Below are positions 57,914 to 64,000 of a DNA stretch of 64,000 nt, one piece after another. The DNA is from JACRIM01 sp038042195. Its GTDB lineage: Bacteria; Planctomycetota; Phycisphaerae; UBA1845; UTPLA1. Below the pieces are notes generated by a model. It searched no databases, was not told the DNA's origin, and saw nothing but the letters and a program-made list of their open reading frames with translations. Location of the stretch: positions 5,471-69,470 of the forward strand of contig JBBTET010000068.1 in NCBI GenBank assembly GCA_038042195.1. Direction: 5' to 3'. Both the position numbers and the translations under genes were made by a program. Within the stretch, counting starts at the first letter, position 1. Every line of letters begins with the position of its first letter.

Positions 57914-58420
57914 ATGCTTCGAGAGCGACGGCTGTTTCGGATGTTCCTGCGCTGCATGGGGGTGTTCTTTTTGGGTCGAGGGCTTGTGGATCTGATCCAC
58001 GAGTTTTCGTATGACCTGATCGAACAAACGTGGCTTGCGGATTGGTCGCTGATCGGGATGTCGTGGATGTATGAGTATCTCTCGCCGCTGGCATGCCTAG
58101 CGGTTGGGGGGTATTTGTTCTTTGCGGGGAGGACAGTGCTGGATTGGGTGACGCCGATAGCGCCGGTGCGGTGTTGGGAATGTGGATACAACCTTCTGGG
58201 AAATCAAAGCGGCCGGTGTTCGGAGTGTGGCGTTCCATTTCCGGTGAGCCAGTGCATCGCGTTGCTAGACGTTACGCTCCGGCCGCTGGAACGGGTGCGA
58301 GTGGGTGTGGGACGTTGGGTGCCGCAAGTGTTCATTGGCTTCTTCCTGGTATGGCTCCTGCTTTGTGTGGCGCATGTCGCTTATTTGCGGTGGGAGGGGG
58401 TGGAACAAGGATGCTGTTGA
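57914..58420 (+). CDS. Membrane protein with planctomycete-type zinc ribbon
   Basis: The product is 168 aa from ATG 57914, which has AAAGGA 7 nt upstream (an ATG at 57896 is less likely). Two helices (FLRCMGVFFLGRGLVDLI; PLACLAVGGYLFFAG) precede a CxxC...CxxC zinc ribbon: Cys87, 90, 102, 105 in CWECGYNLLGNQSGRCSECG. A third helix (VFIGFFLVWLLLCVAHVAYL) follows. This ribbon with GY and GRCxECG is widespread in planctomycete membrane proteins. Function is unknown. It is divergent from the glycosyltransferase. Confidence 0.75.
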   Translation: MLRERRLFRMFLRCMGVFFLGRGLVDLIHEFSYDLIEQTWLADWSLIGMSWMYEYLSPLACLAVGGYLFFAGRTVLDWVTPIAPVRCWECGYNLLGNQSGRCSECGVPFPVSQCIALLDVTLRPLERVRVGVGRWVPQVFIGFFLVWLLLCVAHVAYLRWEGVEQGCC

Positions 58421-58497
58421 AGATCAGCCCCGCCCTTGAACGGTAGCGATCCGAACGGTACCGTGGCTGATTGGGCCATGTTTTCGGAGGGCTGGGT

Positions 58498-60363
58498 TTG
58501 AGTTCACTTTGGCTTCTACTCGGCTCGCTGGCGGCGTTTTCCATCGCTTATCGCCTGTACGGCACGTTTCTTGCGACGAAGGTGGCGATGTTGGATGACC
58601 GTCGGGTCACGCCCGCGCATCGGCTGCGCGACGGGGTGGATTATCACCCGACGAACAAATGGGTGCTCTTCGGGCATCACTTCGCGGCGATTGCGGGGCC
58701 GGGGCCGCTCATCGGGCCGGTGTTGGCATCGCAATGGGGGTATCTGCCGGGGTTTGTGTGGATCGTGATCGGGGCGTGCATGGCGGGGGCGGTGCATGAC
58801 TTCGTGATTCTCTGGGCATCGGTGCGGCAGAATGGATTGTCACTGCCGAAGATCGCGCGGACGAACATCGGGCCGGTGGCGGGGCTGACTACATCGGTGG
58901 CGACGCTGTTCATCATCGTGTGTACGTTGGCGAGCGTGGCGATGGTCGTGGTGAACGCGCTGGCGGAAAGCGCTTGGGGGATGTTCACGATATTGGTGAC
59001 GATTCCGGCGGCGTTGCTGACGGGTTTGTGGATGTACAAATTGCGCCCCGGAAAGGTGGCGGAGGCGTCGGTCATCGGCGTGACAATTGTGCTCGCGGGA
59101 GTCTTCCTGGGGCAGCCCTTCGCGGAGTCGGGATGGGGGCACAAGCTGGTTTTTGAGAAGACGACGCTATCGCTGATGCTGCCGATCTATGCGGCGGTTG
59201 CGTCGATCCTGCCGGTGTGGGTGCTGATGTGCCCGCGCGATTATCTGAGCAGCTACATGAAAATCGGCGTGATGATCGTGCTGGCGGTGGGGCTGATCTT
59301 TGCGAACCCGACGTTGAAGATGCCGGCGACGACGCCATTTGTGAGTGGCGGCGGCCCGGTGATTCCGGGGGCGGTGTGGCCGTTTGTGTGCATTGTCATT
59401 ATGTGCGGTGCGATCTCGGGGTTTCACTCGCTGATTGCCTCGGGGACGACGCCGAAGATGATTTACAGGGAGTCCGACATTAAGCCCATCGGGTATGGGG
59501 CGATGGTGTTGGAGGGATTTGTCGCGGTGACGGCGCTCGTGGCGGCGTGCGCGTTGGAGCCGGGGGATTATTTTGCGATCAACATCGAACAGTCTAATGA
59601 GCAGCAGGAGGCAAGTTATCGTGATTTCGTTTCCACGCATCAGGCGACAAGCAGTTGGGATTTGACGACGAAGGAGTTGCCGGCGCTGGAGGCGGGAACG
59701 AAGGAGAAGCTGGCGGGGCGCGTTGGCGGGGCGGTGACGCTGGCCGTCGGGATGGCGAAGGTGTTCTCCAGTTTTCCGGGCATGAAGCAACTGATGGCGT
59801 ATTGGTATCACTTTGTGATCATGTTCGAGGCGTTGTTTATCCTCACACTCTTGGAGACGGGGACGCGGGTGGCGCGGTTTGTGTTTCAGGAGGCGACATC
59901 GCAGATCACCGGTCGGGAAGCGGCCTCGGGGAAGCCGAATTGGTTCTTGAACGTGAGCATGAGCGTGTTGGTGTGTTTTGGTTGGGGGTATCTGCTGTAT
60001 CGTGGCGAACTGGCGACGCTTTGGAAGATGCTGGGCATTGCGAATCAATTGCTGGCGTCGATCGCGCTGGCGGTGGGGACGACGTATTTGCTGAACCATG
60101 CGCCGAAGCGGCGGTATGCGCTGTGTACGGGCATTCCGTTTGTGGGGGTCATCATTACCGTCTTTACGGCGGGTGTGTTGAATATTCAGGGCTGGTGGGC
60201 GCAGACGGCGACGGTCGCCCCGGAGCAGGTGTTCATGTTGAAGTTGATGTGTTTCCTCGCGGTGCTGATGCTTTTTCTGACGGCGATCATCGTGCTGGAT
60301 GCGAGTCGGCGGTGGTGGGGGATTCTTTCGGGCGGCATCGTGCGAACGGTCGAGGCCGTATGA
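58498..60363 (+). CDS. cstA: Carbon starvation protein CstA-like peptide/pyruvate transporter
   Basis: The product is 621 aa. The start is TTG 58498: GGAGG lies 7 nt upstream and MSSLWLLLGSLAAFSIAYR fits the family; the longer frame to 58471 has no ribosome site. About 16 membrane helices are seen. The CstA signatures are present (HHFAAIAGPGPLIGPVLASQWGYLP; HDFVILWASVR; CGAISGFHSLIASGTTPK; KVFSSFPG). CstA-type proteins import peptides or pyruvate under starvation. It starts 77 nt after the zinc-ribbon gene on the same strand. Confidence 0.93.
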   Translation: MSSLWLLLGSLAAFSIAYRLYGTFLATKVAMLDDRRVTPAHRLRDGVDYHPTNKWVLFGHHFAAIAGPGPLIGPVLASQWGYLPGFVWIVIGACMAGAVHDFVILWASVRQNGLSLPKIARTNIGPVAGLTTSVATLFIIVCTLASVAMVVVNALAESAWGMFTILVTIPAALLTGLWMYKLRPGKVAEASVIGVTIVLAGVFLGQPFAESGWGHKLVFEKTTLSLMLPIYAAVASILPVWVLMCPRDYLSSYMKIGVMIVLAVGLIFANPTLKMPATTPFVSGGGPVIPGAVWPFVCIVIMCGAISGFHSLIASGTTPKMIYRESDIKPIGYGAMVLEGFVAVTALVAACALEPGDYFAINIEQSNEQQEASYRDFVSTHQATSSWDLTTKELPALEAGTKEKLAGRVGGAVTLAVGMAKVFSSFPGMKQLMAYWYHFVIMFEALFILTLLETGTRVARFVFQEATSQITGREAASGKPNWFLNVSMSVLVCFGWGYLLYRGELATLWKMLGIANQLLASIALAVGTTYLLNHAPKRRYALCTGIPFVGVIITVFTAGVLNIQGWWAQTATVAPEQVFMLKLMCFLAVLMLFLTAIIVLDASRRWWGILSGGIVRTVEAV

Positions 60364-60405
60364 TCGTCGCCGCGTGTGAAACGGGTTGGATCGGACATCG
60401 ATTTC

Positions 60406-61317
60406 ATGAATGCCATCGAAGTGACTGGGTTGACCAAACACTACGGCGCGATTCATGCGCTGGGTGGTGTTGATCTGTGCGTGCCGGCGGGGTGCATCTT
60501 TGGGTTTCTAGGGCCGAACGGTGCGGGGAAGACGACGGCGATGCGCATCTTTGTCGGGTTGCTTCGGGCGACGGGTGGGGCGGCTCGCGTGCTGGGGTTG
60601 GATGCGTGGGGGGAGTCCCAGGCGATTCGCGCGCAGGTGGGCTATCTGCCGGGCGATGTGCGTCTGTATGAATGGATGCGCGGGCGGCGGTTGCTGTCGT
60701 TTTGCAATCGGGCGCGTGGCGGGGGTTACGAAGCCGAGATCGTGCGGCTGACGACCCGATTCGATCTCGACATCGACCGGCCGATTCGTGATTACTCGCG
60801 CGGGATGAAGCAGAAGTTGGGCCTGATTGCGGCGCTCATGCATCGGCCGCGACTGTTGATTCTCGATGAGCCGACGACGGCACTCGATCCACTGGTACAA
60901 CAGACGCTTTATGACGAACTTCGTGCGACAGCGGCGGACGGTCGGACGGTGCTCTTTTCAAGCCACACGCTCGGCGAGGTGGAGCAGCTTTGCGACCGGG
61001 TGGCGATCATTCGGGGCGGTCGAATCATTGAAGACAACACGATCACGGAGTTGCGGAAGCGGGCATTGCGACGCGTGGAATTGCGGATCGCACATGGCGA
61101 TTGGCAAATTGTGAAAATGCCGTCAGCGTGGACCGAGGTCGAGTTGCGCGACGGGACGGTCATCGGGGTGTGGACCGGCGAGGTTCGACCTTTGTTGACG
61201 TGGCTGGTGGGATTGCCGGTGCAGGATGTGGTGATCGGCGCGCCGGACTTGGAGGAACTCTTTGCGACCTACTATCGCGAGGGATTCACGGTCGCGGACC
61301 GGGGAGGACGGACGTGA
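60406..61317 (+). CDS. ABC-type exporter ATPase
   Basis: The product is 303 aa from ATG 60406 (an upstream in-frame GTG at 60376 is less likely). Walker A FGFLGPNGAGKTTAM, Q-loop, signature DYSRGMKQKLGLI, Walker B LLILDEPTTALDP and H-loop FSSHTLGEVEQL are intact. A C-terminal 85-residue domain (RVELRIAHGDWQIVK to LEELFATYYREGF) is typical of ABC-2 exporters. It ends in GTGA, overlapping the permease start by 4 nt. Confidence 0.95.
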   Translation: MNAIEVTGLTKHYGAIHALGGVDLCVPAGCIFGFLGPNGAGKTTAMRIFVGLLRATGGAARVLGLDAWGESQAIRAQVGYLPGDVRLYEWMRGRRLLSFCNRARGGGYEAEIVRLTTRFDLDIDRPIRDYSRGMKQKLGLIAALMHRPRLLILDEPTTALDPLVQQTLYDELRATAADGRTVLFSSHTLGEVEQLCDRVAIIRGGRIIEDNTITELRKRALRRVELRIAHGDWQIVKMPSAWTEVELRDGTVIGVWTGEVRPLLTWLVGLPVQDVVIGAPDLEELFATYYREGFTVADRGGRT

Positions 61318-62129
61318 TCAGCATTCCTGTGTTACTGCGGACTGCGCGAGACTATTTGCTCCTTTGGCTCGGGCTGGCCGTGCTGCTGATCGTGTTCATT
61401 GTTTTGTTCACCATCGCGACGAACTCCAGCCTAATGGAACAGGGGGTGGAGCATCTAAAGACGCCGTTCATTCGCAAGTTTCTGACGGTGCTCATGGGTA
61501 CGGATGTCGTTTCGATGCTCTCGCCGACGGTCATTGCGTCGTTTGGGTTTACTCATCCGTTGACCTGGACCGTCATTATTGTCTATTGCCTCACTGTGAC
61601 ATCAGGGGGTTTGGCTGGGGAGATGGATCGCGGGACGATTGATTTGTTGGCCGGCTTGCCATAGTCGCGAGGGTCGATTTACAACGCGGTGGGATTGGTT
61701 GTGTTGTTGAAGGGGTGGGTGATGTGCTGGGGTGTGTGGATGGGCACGGTGCTGGGGCGTATGTATGTTGATAACCCGGACATTCATTTGGACTCGCTTG
61801 CTCGCGTTGCGGGGCATTTGTGTGTGACGTACACGTTCATCGTCTCGTTCTCGCTCGCCATTTCCGGGGGGTTTAGTCGGCGCGGGCCTGCCGTGGCGTT
61901 GTCGTTCTTTCTTATTTTCTATTGCTTCGTGCTCAACGTGCTGCGGGCGATCTGGCCCGGCTTTGATGCGTTGAAGTGGACAGATTTTCTGTACTACTAC
62001 CAGACGGTCATCGTGGTTCGTGATGAGGCGTTCAAGTGGAGGGATATTGGGGTGCTGATGTCAGCTTCAACGATTTGGTGGGGCGTGGGTTTGCTGGTGT
62101 TTGTACGGCGGGACATTCCGGCCAGATGA
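61314..62129 (+). pseudogene. ABC-2 type permease interrupted by an in-frame amber codon
   Basis: The 272-codon frame starts at GTG 61314 overlapping the ATPase stop. It has about six membrane helices (LLLWLGLAVLLIVFIVLF; LTWTVIIVYCLTVTSGG; VVLLKGWVMCWGVWMGT; TYTFIVSFSLAISGG; LSFFLIFYCFVLNVL; IWWGVGLLVFVRR). TAG at 61662-61664 (codon 117) falls in the family's conserved EMDRGTIDLLAGLP-x-SR segment; the same frame continues for 155 codons. The stop could be a recent inactivation, a sequencing error of CAG/TTG/GAG, or suppressed. The ATPase looks intact. Confidence 0.8.
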
Positions 62130-62142
62130 ATTGACAATTCTC

Positions 62143-62162
62143 AATTGCCAATTGCCAATTGA
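62143..62162. repeat. 7-bp tandem repeat (CAATTGC) between convergent genes
   Basis: Nearly three copies of CAATTGC are bordered by TTGACAATTC. It lies between the permease end and mreB. Its AT-rich, palindrome-like sequence resembles a short dispersed repeat. Confidence 0.7.
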
Positions 62163-62165
62163 GGA

Positions 62166-63218
62166 TCACATGTTCTCGTGATCCGTCTCCATCGTGTTGC
62201 GCCAGTCGGTGAGGTTGTCGAGATAGACAGACGTGCCTCGGGCGACGCAGGAGAGCGGGTCGTCGACGACCTTGACGGTCAGGCCCGTTGCCTCGGCCAT
62301 GACACGATCCAGGCCCCGGAGCAGGGCACCACCGCCACAGAGGTGGATGCCAGTGTCGACGAGGTCGGCGGCGAGTTCGGGTTCGCAGCGCTCGAGCGTG
62401 TGCGTCACGGCGTCGAGGATGGAACTGATCGGCTCGCGAAGGGACTCGCGAATTTCCTGGCTGGAAACGAGGGTCTTTCTGGGCAGGCCGCTGATCATGT
62501 CCCGGCCGCGAACTTCCATCGTCAGTTCGCTTTCCAGGTTGGAGGCGGAGCCGATTTCGATCTTGAGATTCTCGGCGGATTGCGGACCGATCTGCATGTT
62601 ATAGGTGCGCTTCATGTGGGCAATAATGGCTTCGTCAAGGTCATCGCCGGCGACGCGGAGGGATTCGCTCACGCTGATGTCGGCGAGGGACATGATGGCC
62701 ACCTCGGTCGTGCCGCCGCCGATGTCAACGATCATGCTGGCGCGGGCTTCGGCGATTGGCAGGCCGGCACCGATGCCTGCGGCCATAGGCTCCTGCACAA
62801 GATAGACACGGCGGGCACCGGCGCGCTCGGCGCTGCCATAAACGGCGCGCTTCTCGACGGCCGTGATGCCCGATGGGACGGAGATAACGACGCGCGGGCG
62901 AAGGAAGCGCCGACCGCCGTGAACCTTGCGGATGAAGTAGCCGAGCATGGCCTCGGTGATGTCGAAGTCGGCGATGACGCCGTCCTTGAGCGGGCGAATG
63001 GCGGTGATGCTGCCGGGTGTCTTGCCGAGCATTTCCTTGGCGACGAGTCCGACGGCGTTTCCGTTTTGGAGAACTTTGTTGGTGCCTTTGCGAACGGCGA
63101 CGACGGAAGGCTCATTGAGGACGATGCCTTCTCCCTTGACGCAGACGAGCGTGTTGCAGGTGCCGAGGTCGATCCCCATGTCGACGCTGAACATTCCCAA
63201 TAGGCGATCGAAGAGCAA
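62166..63218 (-). CDS. mreB: Rod shape-determining actin MreB
   Basis: The product is 350 aa from TTG 63218, which has AAGGGA 7 nt upstream and gives the family N-terminus (LFDRLLGMFSVDMGIDLGT). Actin-fold motifs: phosphate 1 IDLGTCNTLV, phosphate 2 MIVDIGGGTTEVA, adenosine GGGALLRGLDRVM. It guides peptidoglycan synthesis in rod-shaped cells. No mreC follows in this window, though the two small downstream genes could be separate. MreB is consistent with a walled, possibly Phycisphaerae-like, planctomycete. Confidence 0.95.
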   Translation of the reverse strand: MLFDRLLGMFSVDMGIDLGTCNTLVCVKGEGIVLNEPSVVAVRKGTNKVLQNGNAVGLVAKEMLGKTPGSITAIRPLKDGVIADFDITEAMLGYFIRKVHGGRRFLRPRVVISVPSGITAVEKRAVYGSAERAGARRVYLVQEPMAAGIGAGLPIAEARASMIVDIGGGTTEVAIMSLADISVSESLRVAGDDLDEAIIAHMKRTYNMQIGPQSAENLKIEIGSASNLESELTMEVRGRDMISGLPRKTLVSSQEIRESLREPISSILDAVTHTLERCEPELAADLVDTGIHLCGGGALLRGLDRVMAEATGLTVKVVDDPLSCVARGTSVYLDNLTDWRNTMETDHENM

Positions 63219-63458
63219 GAGAGAATCCCTTCCAGTGCCGCGAGTCTCGGCTCGTGAACTATTGCAGAGAGGTGACGAGAGACGAGGCGTCCGTGCGTCA
63301 GCGCGAACTGCATGATAGCCGGGAACCAGCGCGAAGTCACTTGAGGGAAGGGATTATACAGAAAGCAAGGCGGCGTGCTGGTTGCGACCGGCGGGATGTG
63401 AAATGCTCTATGCCGGAATCCTGGCGGTGATTGAGTCCGAGGAAGCCACCCCGTAGCG

Positions 63459-63680
63459 TCAGCCTGCGAATCCGGGGAAGGGCGTACCGAAGAGTTCGTT
63501 GCTGCGGTAGATCGCGAAGCTGACCGTTCCGAGGCTGATCACCAGGGCGATACTGGCGAGGACGGTGTAGACGTCGTTCGAATAGTTGATGCGCGGGCCG
63601 GGCGGGGCCTTCATCGGCTTGGGAGCCTTTGGAGCTTTCGGTGCCTTGGGCGGTTTCGGGGCTTTTTCCTTTTTGGCCAT
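63459..63680 (-). CDS. Small basic protein with KAP repeats and a membrane helix
   Basis: The product is 73 aa. AAGGAG lies 8 nt before the ATG. Residues 1-30 are KAPK repeats (KEKAPKPPKAPKAPKAPK); a helix at about 41-60 (VLASIALVISLGTVSFAIY) is followed by a short tail. It is probably a single-pass membrane protein with a cationic cytoplasmic arm. It is probably co-transcribed with the gene 30 nt upstream. Function is unknown. Confidence 0.75.
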   Translation of the reverse strand: MAKKEKAPKPPKAPKAPKAPKPMKAPPGPRINYSNDVYTVLASIALVISLGTVSFAIYRSNELFGTPFPGFAG

Positions 63681-63710
63681 GAATAAGGCTCCTTGCCTAC
63701 TGCCTTCGAT

Positions 63711-64000
63711 TTACCCACGCATTGCGAAGCTGGCTTCATCACGGACCACGTCGCCTGCATGGATGTCGCCGGCCGACTGTTCGACCTCGCCGGCCGACTG
63801 GTTGGCATCGACACGGGTGATCTTGATGCTGCCGAGGTACTGCGGTTTTCCGCCTTTGGGTGCCTTGCGATAGACGAGGAAGGTCATGCCGTGGGCGACG
63901 CCATCGGCACTGCCGACGCTGATGCTGGCGAGGCCGGATTTGACGTCTTTGATTTCACCGCGAATCGGGGCGACGGGCGAGGCCATGGCCGGAGCCGCGG
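63711..64000 (-). CDS. Beta-rich protein, N-terminus missing
   Basis: The open frame continues past the right edge; in-frame ATG at 63986 is probably internal. Visible residues: APIRGEIKDVKSGLASISVG, then ADGVAHGMTFLVYRK, then YLGSIKITRVDANQSAG, then EQSAGDIHAGDVVRD. The pattern (G-x-V, IGS-x-DGV-x-x-GM-x-F-x-V, GD-x-V) resembles the C-terminal beta domain found in planctomycete envelope and FlgT-like proteins. Its partner is the KAP-repeat protein downstream. Confidence 0.7.
   Translation of the reverse strand, partial: AAPAMASPVAPIRGEIKDVKSGLASISVGSADGVAHGMTFLVYRKAPKGGKPQYLGSIKITRVDANQSAGEVEQSAGDIHAGDVVRDEASFAMRG

Noticed and set aside
59167..60456. 429-codon minus-strand frame antisense to cstA
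   Set aside because: Arg/His-rich composition typical of a shadow of a high-GC membrane protein gene; cstA is clearly the coding strand.

Overview
The window looks like a Planctomycetota genome, possibly Phycisphaerae. The supporting traits are secreted beta-propeller proteins ending in dockerin-like or PEP-CTERM tails, a membrane protein with a CxxCGY...GRCxECG zinc ribbon, prepilin-like secreted proteins, fragmented str/rpo operons and many short palindromic repeats between and inside genes. GC content is high. A run of ten N inside ileS shows that this is a scaffolded draft or metagenome assembly.

Layout. 1-5.1 kb: a nitroreductase fragment, a SelW-like selenoprotein with an in-frame UGA, a large secreted BNR-repeat protein with a dockerin-like tail, lipoprotein MsrA, and a CBM9-like protein. 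5.4-6.6 kb: a HAF-repeat PEP-CTERM protein that sits between two copies of the CBM9 gene start. 6.7-10.1 kb: a MacA-MacB type efflux or lipoprotein-export operon. 10.2-17.4 kb: MutS2 without an Smr domain, a DUF1702-like protein, pyrR-pyrB, a PilZ-like protein, an M14 peptidase and tRNA-Gly. 18.2-28.8 kb: rpoB, a GNAT-like gene, rpoC, rpsL and rpsG, all on the minus strand. 28.9-38.9 kb: a small lipoprotein, a PEP-CTERM protein with thioester-domain-like motifs, a FixL/FixJ-like pair whose kinase has five PAS domains, a methyltransferase, a lipoprotein and an isochorismatase-like hydrolase. 39-49.2 kb: ferredoxin, a CPA2 antiporter, radical SAM, dockerin and prepilin proteins, a compact structured RNA ending in a terminator, a PQQ-like propeller protein, GlmM and a lipoprotein. 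49.3-58.4 kb: a methyltransferase, ileS, MATE, a NifU-like protein, an esterase, a glycosyltransferase and a zinc-ribbon membrane protein. 58.5-64 kb: CstA, an ABC exporter whose permease has an amber codon, MreB, and two small or partial genes.

The most notable observations are: (i) the UGA-containing selW with a SECIS-like hairpin immediately downstream; (ii) palindromic repeats embedded in frame in the coding sequence of the essential gene ileS, with relatives at the glmM stop codon and in an esterase signal region; (iii) a three-hairpin RNA upstream of a PQQ-propeller gene with a possible antiterminator alternative; (iv) an acetyltransferase-like gene between rpoB and rpoC. Everything was read by eye from the sequence. 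Family names rest on motif recognition, and no database search was run.
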